NCBI GenBank assembly: GCA_905250025.1
Contig: CAJNOJ010000341.1
Span: forward strand, 1-64,000
Source: Adineta ricciae
Lineage: Eukaryota > Rotifera > Eurotatoria > Adinetida > Adinetidae
Direction: 5' to 3'
Length of the DNA stretch: 64,000 nucleotides
Part shown: piece after piece, positions 46,344 to 59,422 of the stretch
Numbering within the stretch: position 1 is the stretch's first letter
Layout: each line of letters opens with the position of its first letter
Notes under the pieces: generated by a model
Databases searched by the model: none
What the model was told of the DNA's origin: nothing
The model's input: only the letters and a program-made list of their open reading frames with translations
Position numbers and translations under genes: made by a program

Positions 46344-47374
46344 TATATATCCGTATATCTACGAAAAAAATCGCATTAAAATGGTTTTCAAAAAACTCAG
46401 GAATTTATTCACAGACTGTAAACTATGACGATAACAAAGAAAAAAGGGAATATCAGTCGCCGTTTTTGTTATATAAAAAAGAACGGTGAGGCTTAGAGAG
46501 GTAGATAGAAGAAGATAAATCTACTATCTTTTCTTGCAGCCACACGTGGACTTGGAGAAAGAGAGATGAAGAGCAAATAATAGAAGAATAAACCGCGATA
46601 TGCAAGCAAATTCTACACATACTATTGCGATAATAACTACTAAACAGAACAACCACGTCCTTGTCATGTATAATGCACAAATATCTAAACAGGAAAAATC
46701 TCCATTCCTTTGTCAGGTTGCCAAGCAAACCCGCGTATCAAAAAACAATACAATTTTTATTCGCTATCAAAGAAAATTGAGACGATTTTACAGAATGTAT
46801 AAGGAATATTAAAACATACTGTTCTATTTTTTTCTACCGCAAAATCTCGAAGATTTGTCTTCGAACATCGTATATTCTTCAGCTAATGAAATTTTTAATA
46901 GAACTCATAAACAATTATTTTAATTTCGATTAAATCAAGGTGTGAGCACATGTACTAATATCCACACTTACAGCCTCAATCATCTCAGTCGCATTGAAAA
47001 ATACATCTTGTCAATATTATAAAAGAAAATTTCAAGACTCTTTTTTTCCAACTTGTGATTCTTATAAAAACAGAAACAAAAGAAAATAAGACACGCCTGC
47101 CTGGTTCACACACACACACACACACAAATACAACAAACACTTTGTGGCAAAACTAATTCAATGGCTGCTGATCGACAGTACGCTTTGCTGAGTTCTGCTT
47201 GTTTCTCAAGTGTTTTTATTATTTATTCGTTCCGTTCTTTGTTTTCCTTTTTCGGATTTATGCAATTAAAAGCTCTACTTTGTCATGTTTCATACCGAAA
47301 AGTTTGCGTTAAAGAAATAACGAAATACAAAAACTGTCTCTTTTTATTCAGATTTTACGAAGCAAGTGAAGACA
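46344..47374. other. Intergenic / 5' region of the ART-TPR gene
   Basis: Matches 9,731-10,758. A (CA)n tract lies at about 47,105-47,125. A possible upstream leader frame (47,161-47,385) is shifted in block A by one base, so I do not call it. Confidence 0.45.
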
Positions 47375-49854
47375 ATGGTAGATGAAGAATCAACGATAAT
47401 ATCCAAACTACCGCGTGTTGTCTTACATCAGATGCAAAGTGTCATTATTGTCTGGTTGAACGAATACATAGATACCAATGACGAATATTACCAACACACA
47501 ATTGCACAACTTGAAAATGTCGCGCATTGCATCAATACATTTACCGATAATGATGAATGCATTGATTTTATCTTAACCATTACCGACACTAGAGTATTTT
47601 TGATCATCTCGGAATCCCTCATTGGGAGTCTCATGCCTTGCATAAGTGATATTTCCCATTTGGATGCTATCTTTGTCTCATCCCACGCTGAACAGTCCGG
47701 TGACACATACACCAACGAATGCCCGAAGGTAAAGAGCGTTTGTACCGATGTAACATCGCTCTGTGAAAGCATCAAGCGAGCATTTCATCAAACTGAACAG
47801 AATAGCATGCCAATCAGCTTTGTTGAATCTGGTAAGAGGCTAGATCAATTAGAACCATCATTTATGTACACACAAATTATCAAAGAGATCTTACTGACGA
47901 TTGACTTTGACGATAACCACGTTAAAAAGTTCATTGAGTTTTGTCCTCGCCCATTTGTTGAAAAGAAGGGGGGAATTGGAAAACATTGATGAGCTCGTGC
48001 GCAAATATCATCAGAAGTCGTCGATATGGTGGTATACTCGAGAAAGCAGTTTGTATTCTATGCTCAATCGTGCTTTACGACTAATGGATTGTAATATCAT
48101 TGTACAAATGGGCTTTTTCATCAATGATCTCCACCGTCATATTGAACGTTTACATAAGGAACAATCTGCTAGTCAGTCTTCCAGTCAAATCTTTACAGTA
48201 TATCGCGGCCAGGGATTATCAAAATTGGATTTCGATCAAATGGTAAGGGTTAAAGGTGGATTGATGTCATTCAATAGCTTTTTATCGACGAGTGAAACAC
48301 GAGATATTCCTCTTATTCGTGCTGAAAGCAACGCAAGTAATCTTGATTTAGTAGGAGTGCTTTTCACTATACAAATTCATTCTACCTCATCATCAACCTG
48401 TTTTGCACTCATTCGTAATTGTAGCTTCTTTGAAGATGAAGATGAAGTCCTGTTCTCTATGCACAGTGTATTTCGAATCCGCGACATTAAACAAATAGGC
48501 ACGAATAATAACCTTTATGAAGTGAGTTTGGTGCTGACTAATGATAATGACAAAGAATTGAGTATGCTTACTGACTTCATACGAAAAGAGAGTTTCCCAA
48601 ATTTATCTGGATGGCACAGATTGAGTTTACTCCTGATAAAACTGAATCAAAACGAAAAGGCCCAAGAGATTACCGAAGTCTTATTGTATGAGTCACCTGG
48701 TAACATGGAGAAGGCACAACTCTATGGTCATATGAGCTGGATCAAAGCTAATCAAGGAAAATACGAGCAAGCATTAGAATTTGGTCTGAAGTCATTCTCT
48801 ATAGAGCAAAAAGCTCGTCCACGGAATCATCTTGATTTGGCTTCATCCTACAATAACATGGGCATCATATACGTTCACATCGGCGACTATTCACAAGCAA
48901 TATCATTTTATGAACAAACTCTTGCCATTCATCAAAATTTACTACCTTCGAATCATCTTCAATTGGCTGCATCTTACAACAATGTTGGTTGGGTACACGA
49001 TCGTACAGGTAACTATTCAAAAGCACTCTTATCCTACAAACAAGCCCTTGTAATAAAAGAGCAATCACTCCCGCACAATCATCCTGAATTAGGTGCATCG
49101 TACAGCAATCTTGGTGGCGCATACAATCACATGGGCAAATATCGGGAAGCACTTACATCATATGAGAAAGCCTTGGAAATCCAACGTCAGTCACTTCCAC
49201 GCAATCATCCTGAATTGGCCATATCATACAATGATATCGGTAGTGTATACTACAATATGGGTAACTATTCAAAATCACTATCATTATTTGAAGAAGCCCT
49301 TACAATTCAACTCCAATCACTTTCACATGATCATCCTCTTCTAGCCATACAATACAGCAACATAGGTAGCATATATAGCCACATGAGGAACTATACGAAA
49401 GCGCTCACATATTATGAAAGAGCTCTGTCAATCCAACAATCATCACTTCCACATAATTACCATCAGCTAGCTGTTTACTTCAACAACATTGGCAGCGTGT
49501 ATGATAACATGGGCAACTTTCCAAAAGCGCTCTCATACTACGAGAATGCCCTTGCAACTCAGCTGCAGCTATTTCCACACCATCGCCCTCATTTGGCAAT
49601 GTTTCACAGCAACATTGGTAGTGTATATGATAGCATGGGTGACTATCCAAAAGCACTGTCATTTTATGAAAAAACTGTTGAAATTCAGCAGGCATCACTT
49701 CCACAAACTCATCCTGATTTAGAAAAATCTTATAACAAAATCGCTGACATTCATATCAAGATGGAATGCTATTCAAAAGCATTAGAATCTTACAAACGGG
49801 TTGTTGAAATTCGGGAACAAACACAGCCACGGAGTAATTCTGACTTAGCTGCAT
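47375..49854 (+). CDS. ADP-ribosyltransferase-TPR protein, one-base frameshift, cut at an assembly join (copy B)
   Basis: From ATG 47,375 the frame runs to about 47,967, where AAGGGGGGAATT has one base more than block A (AAGGAGGAGTT); beyond it the same protein continues in the next frame to the n at 49,855. The extra base may be a sequencing error in the G-run. Order of domains: an N-terminal region of about 240 residues (MPCISDISHLD..), an ART domain with YRGQGL (R), SFNSFLSTS (S-T-S) and EDEDEVLF (ExE), and at least ten kinesin-light-chain-like TPRs of 42 residues (ASYNNMGxIYxHxGDYxxAxxFYEQxL). R-S-E enzymes transfer ADP-ribose to arginine; TPRs bind partners. One TPR unit (49,089-49,214, 126 bases) is absent from copy A. 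The C-terminus is lost at the join. Confidence 0.8.
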
Positions 49855-49855
49855 N

Positions 49856-50734
49856 TCAGGATAAAATTGTCTCACCAGCGGGAAACAGCTTCTGACATAA
49901 TAAAACAATGAAACGAGAGAAAATGGATGACCACCAAAACTTGAAAACGATGTTTTCCTCAAATTTATTTTTCGAGCCAACAATTCCTGGGGGGTTCCCC
50001 CAGAGAAATTTTTGGAGAAAAAGAAAAGTACGCAGAGCAGTTTTTAATCATCACCAGAAGATTCAGTTTTTTTTCTGCATCTAATGGTATATAAGGTTTC
50101 AGGAACCCGAGATTATACAAAGCTAAAATGCTATATTACCCTCTGAAAATCATCTAAAATTCCTCCGAAATAGCGATATTTGCGAATCTTTAGGGCTAAA
50201 TTTGGGCACTATGCGCATGTTTTTTGGATTCTTTTTTAGGTGTATCTTGTGCAGTTTCTTCTGCTCTATCGAACCCATAAGTAAGTATTCTCGGCCTGAA
50301 CTTTTTTCTTACCAATTTGTCATAAAAATACTAAAAAAGACCCCAAAATTTTCACCGCTTTTTAGGGGGGTTTTTGATAGTTTTTGCCTTATAGACAGAG
50401 CGAGAATTTTTTTCAAAATATTCTAAATATGCCGTTTTGTAGAGCTCGATTTACTCTATTGTTTGACATATTACTTGATTTAATTGAATAATTTTTGAGA
50501 GAGAAAATAATCAAATACTGAACTCGTAAAAAACTAAAAACTAAAAAATTCTCAATTCGACCTATTGAAGAAGATGTCTTTTAAATCCATACATAGCCAA
50601 CTTGAAAAAAGCTGAAACTTTGAATTTATATGTTTTTTTACATGCTCTTTCATTTGCAATGCTAAAAAAAGGGGGTCAAACAATTCTGTATGACGGCCCT
50701 ATATAAAAATGCTCGATGGAGCCGTGAACTGTCT
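49856..50734. other. Sequence unique to block B between two assembly breaks
   Basis: This stretch replaces, without similarity, about 9.2 kb of block A (12,945-22,159). It contains a perfect 7-bp stem with 3-nt loop at 49,987-50,003 (CTGGGGG..CCCCCAG) and no coding region. It may be a separate contig end or an element; its composition (many G- and C-runs in AT-rich sequence) differs from its surroundings. Confidence 0.45.
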
Positions 50735-51525
50735 CTTAAGAAAGTTACGTAGGATTCGCAATGCTTTTTTCTCTATCTATCTGTTCAAGTTATGTAAGAT
50801 TGTGTGAATGATCAAAAACGAAGACAAAGAGAGTGAAAGTGAAACCCGATAAATGTTTCTTAGCTTGCAATGGGTGCCTCTGCTAGTTTCATACACATAC
50901 GAGCATCATTGTTCAACTCATAGTAAGAAATAACTAATTTTAAATGATTAAATATGAAAAATTAACGTTAAAAAACATTGTGTTTATTCCATATGTCATT
51001 TGTACTTTTACGAAGAAAATGTTTGACCAAGATAAATACAGAACCATGATTATGCGCTTTGTGCACTAGTCTATTGTTCAAATAGATAAAATAAAAAGAA
51101 ATTCAAATTGTGATGTGATTAAAGAAGATTTATGCTTGTTTTCATTACACAGATCGGTATGGCTTACGCTGTCGGAAGTGTAGAATATAACATAATTCTA
51201 AAAAATACACTGTTCTTTTAGTTAATCTTCGCTGTAATTAAATTTCACATCTTTTTCAAAGAGCATTGACTGTCAATAGTTTTTCACAGAGAAAATCATA
51301 TTTCATGCTGAAAAAACAGTTTGCTTTCACATCCTGCTTAAATGTATTGACATTTCTACGTCATGTTTTATTATTACCGAGTGACTTATGCATCACACCT
51401 AGTTGAGTTGAGTGTTTTTTTTTGCGGTGTTTCCTGCAAATATTAATAATAAAATAAATGTCCGAAAAGACTTTTATGAATTNTCGGTTTTCGATTGGTA
51501 GATGTGATTATATACGTCTGGGTTG
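50735..51525. other. Intergenic, with single-n join at 51,483
   Basis: 50,735-51,482 matches 22,160-22,908; after the n, sequence resumes as 24,202 onward. About 1.29 kb of block A is therefore absent at the join. Confidence 0.7.
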
Positions 51526-53765
51526 TCAATAGGGTATATTTCTTTTCTTTCGTTCACCATCGGTAACATAGACTGTTACATAAGCATAGCATAGTCGAAA
51601 TGCATCTGGTTTATCCACTTGACATTGCAAATAAATCGGTTCATCAGGTGTAGTATCAGTTGGTGCGATCTTAATATTATTTCCTTGTTGCTATTTAGTA
51701 AAACAAAAGAATCATGAATTTTAGATATCAAATCTTGATGATACAGACGGATACGAAACGAGGAAACTGTGTGCTACGTGAATATACACTCCACGTCACT
51801 CGATATTGTTCAATGCCTTTCACGCCACACTTGACCGTTACTTTTTCACCAGGTCCAATCACTATTTCACTCGGTCGCACACTCATTTCAATCCATTTTC
51901 GTTGCTCTTTTTGGTGTCGTGGTATAACATTGATGCGTAGTGTTTGTTGAACTTCAAGATGTGAATCACGAACAATGACGTGATAGATACCAGTAACATC
52001 AGTTGTGGCATGATGAAGAATGAGACGATCTGGCTCAACTGTGAAAGTTAATGGCATTGGTTCATAGCCTTGATCGGTATATCTGTTCCAAAAGATTTCA
52101 ACTGGTTCATCGGACTAGAAATAAGTCAATAAGATAGTTCTTTTTATTTCCTTGAAGGTGTACAGACATCGATTGTATATAGAATAGTCTTATCTTCACC
52201 TTCTTGTAGATTGATTGACGGTTCAGGAATAGTTATTTTTAGTCGTTCACCTACAAACACAGAGTAGAATAACAAGCATCATGAAACAGAACGTACCATA
52301 GAATGAATGACGAGTTTGAGTGGGTTGCACTTGGATTTCATAGGAAACATTAATGTGCACACCGTCTGCTGTACGTAACTCGCAATGATAAATCCCAGAA
52401 TCATTAGGGCGTGCCTTCCTGATACGTAAATTATGATCGATTTGATAGACATTTGATGGAAGACGTTCATCGTCACCATCACGTGTCCAATGGACAAAAT
52501 CATATCCAGATGGAGACCAAATTAGTTGTCTCATACCTTCATTAATGAACAATGGACTTGGTGGATTAAATGCTTGAGAAACACAGTCACTGGGTTCTCC
52601 TTAAAGGACATCACTTCACTTAGTTTATTCTCTTTGATGCCTTTAATATAGTTACGTGTGAATGTAAGAGTACGCCGTGCTTCTCTATAAGTAGGATCGA
52701 AAACTGCACAGCGATACTCTCCTGAACACAATTTGGAAGCTGGATGGATACGAAGGATGTTTTCATCGAATTGAAATGGTTCCTCCTCAACAAGAAGCTG
52801 CAAGAAAAAAATATATTTGGAATCTATAACAGTACAGACAACACATACTCGATTATTGAGGTACCAGTCAATTCTTTTATTTTTCGCACCAATACATTGA
52901 ATCAGTACATCGTCGTCATCAATTGTATCTGGTGCAATAATCTGTAATATTTTAGTACCGGCACTGCACTATATCAGAAACTACGAATTACATCGACATT
53001 CGTTCATTAAAAGGTGTTCTACCCAGGTTACAGGCTGCTGATAGCCAGCTATTTCTTCCATAGTGACAGTAGCAGTATTAGTACTTCCCGCTTCATGTTC
53101 TGCTATACACTTATATTCACCAATGTTACCTCGATGAACAAGTGTAACTCGTATCGTGAGTATCACTTGTGATTCTGACACGATTCTGTCATCCGCAAGA
53201 GCAAACATGTATCGCTGAAATCGTGCAAAGACAAAGCAACACTTTGGTAAATACAATATGTAATAATAGCATCTAGGAGTTTTACTCGTTCTGGCTGTTC
53301 TTGTATCCAATAGACATGTGTATCTGCAAGATCGCCATGGACAATACAGGTTAGTTCGTAGGTTTTTCCAATTTGTACCCGGAGTGTGTTCGGAGTGACA
53401 ACAACCTGTACATTGACGTGAGTGGTGTTCTCTAAATATAGAATGACAAATGTTTCAACAGTATTGATCATCGACTGGACAAGTCTTTGTACCGCCGCTT
53501 TCATCGATCGTTTCTGAAAATACACGAGAAAAAGATTTAACAGTGAAAGGAAGTCAATGGGAACACCTGTAGCTGAACGATTATACCATGTCAACGTTTC
53601 TACATCTGTGGAAACAGTCGAATAATTTGTTTCATTTCGTATTGTGAACGATTCTTCATGGTACTCATCGACTGGTGTTGCTAAGATTGTGCGTAAAATG
53701 GTGAAATGCGTCAGAAATATGAGATATAGACACAGTATAGTTTGCATCTTTACATTCTCTTCCAT
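51526..53765 (-). CDS. Secreted immunoglobulin-domain protein, multi-exon (copy B)
   Basis: Start ATG 53765 and stop at 51526 span the same 2240 bases as copy A, and the exon pattern transfers directly. Ig hallmarks are conserved: YELTCIVHG..VYWIQE, GEYKCIAEHE, VLIQCIGANNKRINWYL..GEYRCAVFD, VHWTRDGDD..SGIYHCEL, TGIYHVIV and VTVKCGVKG..VTWS. Substitutions fall mostly between the core Cys/Trp positions. A recognition or adhesion role outside the cell is the family expectation; ligands are unknown. Confidence 0.75.
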
Positions 53766-54667
53766 TGTATACTACTGCTTATATCTTCAGAAATCTTTCG
53801 ATGAAAGAATGGGAAAAAAGTACTTCTATCAGATGATCTTTTTCTGTAACGTAGAGATATGTTGATTGCCAGTTTCGGACTTTCCTTATACACAGGATCG
53901 TATTTATGATATCCGCAATGATGCGATGATAGTATCTGACACTGTTGATATATTCTATTCTCAGTCTCAAGATCTACGCATTTTCAATTCGTCGTCGCAG
54001 AACACTTATCAGGCAGATCTCACCATAGATAAGAATGAAACACGAGTACTCTCTCTCGCATAATATAACCTTTAATTTGAAGTACTTCGACGTGACGTCT
54101 AACAAAAGAAAGTTTTCTTTGTATGTTTTTCCATATCTCTTTGCATCGCTCGACAAGATCCGGTCCACAAAGATCATGATTTTTAAGGATCAACTGTTTG
54201 AATGCTGCTCAATTTAATATTCTACGTTCTTACGGAAGAAAAAGAAACAAATACACAAGTTGAATTCAACCGATCGTGGAAGGATCGATTACAAAACTTC
54301 TACCATGTATGCAGTTTATCTCAATCGAACAGGCGGTCAGATTGGTAAAGTCGTCGGATAAATTCTCAAAGATTTAAATACAGTTGCTACTTCATTGTTA
54401 GCGTATGACACCGTGCAAATTAGTCTTTATAAATCCATCCAATCAACTTGGCATTTCACAGGTAGTATCTCTTATTCAAACTTTGGATATTTTTCTCCTA
54501 GGGAGTCAGTATCAATCCCATAATTGGTTTATTCAACAATTTGTTCATTGAAAACGCAATCAGAAAATGTTTTATTTCGAAGATAGCATTGACTCATTGA
54601 GTTCTGCTTCGTTTGCTTGCTTGTCGTCCTAATAAAACATCCATCATACAACTAACAAAGGTCTTTT
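53766..54667. other. Intergenic
   Basis: Matches 26,484-27,403 with several small indels. No gene visible. Confidence 0.5.
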
Positions 54668-57029
54668 TCAAAGTCTTACATGTCTTTCTGAAGAACAGAT
54701 AAAAAGATTTCTCCATGATATTAACAATTGCTCATCGACGGATTGTGAGTCATTCGCACGACATATCAACGATACAAAATAAGAAAGAACGATTACCAAG
54801 ACAACGCCGTTCACATTGTACCACAGAAATGACATTGAATATAGAGGTAGAAAAAAAGTCTGTTCAGCACTATTTTCATTTATCCTTGTTGATTGAGTTA
54901 TGTTCAATGGAGGCGAACATTCTTGAATTGATAAACTCAATCGGCCATCACTTCTAACTCGTTGTTTTATTGTCAAAGTCGACCCGATCAAAATCCACAT
55001 TTGAAATATTAAGCACAGAAAAAATGCAATTAAGACGCTCTAAAAATGTATACAAAGGAACGTACAGCTATGATTAAGTATCATCGTCACCATACCCGGC
55101 TATTCACACGTCGAAGAAAAAAGCCGACAAGATAAACACCAAGGATCGGCGCTGCAAATGATCCCGCAATTTGGAATACGATCTATCATCGTTCAGTTAC
55201 AAAGAACAAAAGAAATTTAAAGATTCGTTACCACGAGCACATGATTTCCCATATATGACATCAGACAAGCTAAACATACGGTTAATGCTCCCAGTGACAC
55301 CGCTACAAAACGAAATGTCTTCACCCAATTTGATCGACTGATATACACTTACATAAAATTTTAGAAATAATCGTCTGTTGTTGATCGGATATTGTCGAAG
55401 ATGTTTTAATTCGTTTATAAATATCTTCAACAATGACCGTAACTATACTATTGATTCCACTTGATATTGAGCTTAAGGATGCACTTAGGATACAACTGAT
55501 GAAAATGCCAGTTAAACCAGGAATTTTACCCAAAGTTTCAGTAACAAACAATGGGTATAACTAAAGTAGAGATCAACTGCAAGTTATGTTCTCCTTCTTC
55601 TAAATTTTACTTGATCAGCTTTCGATATGATCTTTGCTTGTAATGGATCACAACTTTGATACTTACTGTAAAGCAAAAGTCCGACACATGCAGTAAGGAA
55701 GAGCATGAAGATAAACTGGAAACAATTGATCCAAGCAACTCTACAAAAAGCACATTTTAGTATCACCAGCAAACCTTTCCTACCTTTTCGCTGATCGAAG
55801 ATCTCTTACGCAGAGAAATCGTTGTGCTTGAGTTTGAAGACATGCAATTGCTGCTGTAAAATAAAGACCACCTCCGCAAATAATATTCCAGAATGTGTAC
55901 CGAGTGAAAGGATTGATATCAAAACTGAAACAAACATTTCCAATGAACTTACTCTGTGTCAATTCTAAAGTGATGTACTTGATAAAATTCAGTCTATCTC
56001 CTTGAATTGCCGTTTTGAACACTTTTTCGATTCCACCAGCATCCATAAAACCTATTCAAATTGATTCTGTTGCAACTCAATACAATTTGATCGGACATAC
56101 CTACCGAAAACTATGGATAGCATAACTCCAAGGAACATCGTAACAGTTTGCGTAACATCTGTCCAAATTACAGCTTTCATTCCACCGTAAGTTCGAGTCT
56201 TGCTTCATTCGAATTCAATAGGATACAATCATACTTACAATACTTGTATAAAACGTACAAATCACTCCAGCAAATCCCACAATCATCCAAAGGTTCAGAC
56301 CAGTTATTTGGCTCAATGCTAAACTTGGTCCATACAAAATAACGCCCATGTATATAATCTAATCGAATCAGAATAACATTAATTTATTTCCTATGGATTT
56401 TTCGAGATTTAAACTTACATAAATGACCACAAATATACTGGTCACACTGGTACGAACGGATAGAGAAAATCGTTTCTCCAAATACTGAATTCATAGGTCA
56501 ACAGTTACATTTTTAACGAAAAGATATTTTCCTTCTTACCTCATAGATGCTTGTACATTTAATTTGAAGATATTTCGGTAAAAACAAATTCACAGTCAAA
56601 TAGGTTCCAATTATATAAGCAATTGCTACACAATACTCACAAAGTATTGCTCGTATGTAAATAAGTACAAAGAGATTCCTTACCATAGTAGAGATAAACC
56701 GATCCATAAGCGTAAATTTCTACAGGAGTACCAAGTAAAAATGCTGCTGACATTATACTGGCTAACAGACTCATGCTTGTTGGTAATATCTGATAGATCT
56801 TCGTGTTTGAAAACTTTTCTACAATCATTATCGGATACTCACTTTCATTTCTCGGTTAGCTATGAAAAACTCATTGGTTGTTAATTGTCTGGTTCGAATA
56901 CATCCGTGATAAACGCCAATGCTTATAGATAAACCTGTAAATTAACTCATTTATCGAAAATACTATTCGACAATCTCACTCACATAGAAATCCAATCAAA
57001 AATCCATAATCTATCCAACTAAGATACAT
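54668..57029 (-). CDS. SLC5-type sodium/solute symporter, many short exons (copy B)
   Basis: Start ATG 57,029 (MYLSWIDYGFLIGF). Exons match copy A: MSLLASIMSAAFLLGTPVEI, LPGLTGIFISCILSASLSSI followed by SSGINSIVTVIVEDIYK, and SMSFLWYNVNGVVLVIVLSY. The donor after FFIANREMK is GTGAGT here, stronger than the GTGACT of copy A. Membrane symporter; substrate unknown. As in A, the exact last exon is uncertain. Confidence 0.72.
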
Positions 57030-58329
57030 GTTTGAATAAATCCAGTACGGAGTGACTTCTCTTTAATGTGCTTTTAATGTGGATTAATAATATGTGAACA
57101 AATTAACTGACTATATAACTTCGAAAGACTATTGGAAAATTCCGAGGAAGAACAGAAAGGCGAACACCGATCAAAACGTTGATTAAACATTGTCCTGCCA
57201 TTAGTCGAATCATCAAATAGACGAAACAAACCAATCATATCGAGTACAATCAGTCTTCTTCCTAACAAGGATGAAAAAGTTCTATCGTATAGTCTTTTGC
57301 TGTATGTTTTCATAATTCAATCTCGGTTTTAAAATAGCTTTCTGTCTAAAAAGCCCGCAGATACCGTTCTTTCAAATGCGACATTTTTAAAATAAAAATG
57401 AAAATGAAATTCATGAGAGATTACTCCAATTGTTAACACTAAATTCCTGCCATGGTGCATGCTTAAATGGATAGAAAATGAACTCGCACACACTTCCATC
57501 CTTCGCATCACAACAAGAAAACAAGTTTTAATTGTGTTTTTTCCCTGATGACCTTCAACACTTGTGAATTGTTGTTGTGGTGGCTTCATTTTCGATCTTA
57601 TGAAAATAGGATAATTAGCGAACGTCAATTTAAATTTGGATTAGGCAAATCATTTCTGATCTTTTGTTTATACACCACAGCTCTCGATAAAATATTTCTT
57701 GTAAAATGACTTGGGAACTCTGATCGATTGCATGGACAACATCAAATGAGACACTATTCATAATTTGGTGTCCTTTTTTTTGAATAAGTCTATGCTGCTT
57801 CACACATTGTGCTATAATTTTATATAAATTGTCCTGGACCAAAATCTTCTAATTCCAATCGTCCTGATTCAGACCACGCTGAAAATCAAGCGAAAATTCT
57901 CTATATCAGGTTCAGGCTGCAACGACAAATGCAACTGATTTACACCCGCATAAATCTTACCCTGGTATGACTCATTACCTAAAATCCAAACCTATATCAA
58001 AATTTTCATGAACTTTATTTCATGTGTCATTTCGAGATACACGTCGTTCATCATGAAAATAAAGGTTACTCCTTTTATCAACAAATCTTAATGTAATAAT
58101 ATACTGTATTATCTTCTGCTCTTGAAAAGCTTTTTACCCACTATATCTTATATACGCATGTTTTTATCAACAAAAAGAAGCAAAATATTTGTTTGCGTAG
58201 ATATGCAATCAAAAGTACAGGACGCATGTTGAAATTCAATCAATTCCAAAAAACTAAGAATCTGATTTTTTTTTATTTTGCACGTACTCACAATTTCACT
58301 TAGACGCACTTACAACATGTAGTCACGAG
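57030..58329. other. Intergenic with the same broken coding-like remnant as block A
   Basis: Matches 29,736-30,990, with more indels towards the right. A 70-codon frame at 57,630-57,842 (KIIAQCVKQHRLIQKKGHQI) is the part beyond the shared stop described for block A. Confidence 0.4.
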
Positions 58330-58550
58330 TCACCGTACTCTATTCTAAAACAGAGCAATTTCAATCGTCTTCAGATTCTAAAGATGTGGGATAATCTTTC
58401 AGATCCCAATTGTGCACTTCTGCTCGTTGTGTAATGTTGAGTCTGTCAATTGCTCGATAGTCGTGTACTGAAGATTGATGATTGAGATTTTGAATGCTTA
58501 GGAACGGTGGATATGCTACTCGAACTTTCAGTCCTTGGTGTTGAAGATGT
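58330..58550 (-). other. Duplicate end of the first GT25-like gene, assembly overlap
   Basis: Bases 58,330-58,550 repeat 58,552-58,772 with a few substitutions, separated by a single n. It encodes only the last 62 or so residues of the glycosyltransferase (HLQHQGLKVRVAYPPF..). This is what two overlapping allelic contig ends joined by a placeholder would look like, not a third gene. Confidence 0.8.
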
Positions 58551-58582
58551 NTCACCGTACTCTATTCTAAAACAGAGCAATT

Positions 58583-59422
58583 TCAATCGTCTTCAGATTC
58601 TAAAGATGTGGGATAATCTTTCAGATCCCAATTGTGCACTTCTGCTCGTTGTGTAATGTTGAGTCTGTCAATTGCTCGATAGTCGTGCACTGAAGAGTGA
58701 TGATTGAGATTTTGAATGCTTAGGAACGGTGGATGTGCTACTCGAACTTTCAGTCCTTGGTGTTGAAGATGTTGATATACTGTATCAAATGGACCTATCT
58801 CGGTTTCCATTAACCAATTTACAATTGGTTTGAATGCAGAATCTTTTACATACAAAGCATGTGAACCATAAGTTCTTTGATCAGCATCAAAGCAGGGACC
58901 AAATGGCCAACGCTTGCGGTTGGTATACAAAACCAGAGCACCTAACAAAAGGACGTCCGCTTCTCGACATCGTTCAGGCAGATTTTCGAATAGTTTTGTA
59001 AAATTTCGGTGTGGAATAGCATCATCTTCAAAAACAAACATTGCTTTATACTTCTTTTCTATAGCCATCGTGTAGATATTCTTCATTGAATCACGTAATC
59101 CAATTTCTCCAGGCAATAAATATTTCCCTTCTGCTTCGGTATACATTTTCCTGCCGTTAACACCATAGAATGGACTAACATTGAGATTGGCGTATTTCTT
59201 AAACAAGCCTTTCATATTTGCTACTCGTTCTTCTTGACCAGGTAGTGTAATAACGTAAGATGGAGTCAGTTGAATTGACCAACAGATCGACGACTTGCAT
59301 CGTATGGTGAAATAGGAAAGTATAATGATCGAGACTTTTAGGAAAAGAAGAACGCAAAATAGTCGCAATTTTGATTGACGTAATACACCAATTGAGTCTT
59401 CGAACCATTTGGTGTTCAGCAT
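58583..59422 (-). CDS. GT25-like glycosyltransferase, type II membrane protein (first paralogue)
   Basis: I place the start at the ATG at 59,422 (MLNTKWFEDSIG), since this Met is shared with the neighbour; the frame is open further upstream to 59,572. That gives 279 residues. A single TM (about 24-42, FCVLLFLKVSIIILSYFTI) suggests a Golgi type II protein. The catalytic part starts with YVITLPGQEERV, continues with YGVNGRKMY and LPGEIGLRDSM and has FEDDA as the metal-binding acidic motif, followed by LLLGA. These are hallmarks of family GT25 (bacterial LPS and animal procollagen galactosyltransferases). The protein is short compared with animal two-domain GT25 enzymes and resembles the single-domain bacterial type. 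A neighbour at 60,110 is a tandem paralogue. Confidence 0.75.
   Translation of the reverse strand: MLNTKWFEDSIGVLRQSKLRLFCVLLFLKVSIIILSYFTIRCKSSICWSIQLTPSYVITLPGQEERVANMKGLFKKYANLNVSPFYGVNGRKMYTEAEGKYLLPGEIGLRDSMKNIYTMAIEKKYKAMFVFEDDAIPHRNFTKLFENLPERCREADVLLLGALVLYTNRKRWPFGPCFDADQRTYGSHALYVKDSAFKPIVNWLMETEIGPFDTVYQHLQHQGLKVRVAHPPFLSIQNLNHHSSVHDYRAIDRLNITQRAEVHNWDLKDYPTSLESEDD

Noticed and set aside
58361-58555. Third GT25-like gene
   Set aside because: The sequence repeats the end of the adjacent gene across a single n and has no upstream part; best explained as overlapping contig ends.
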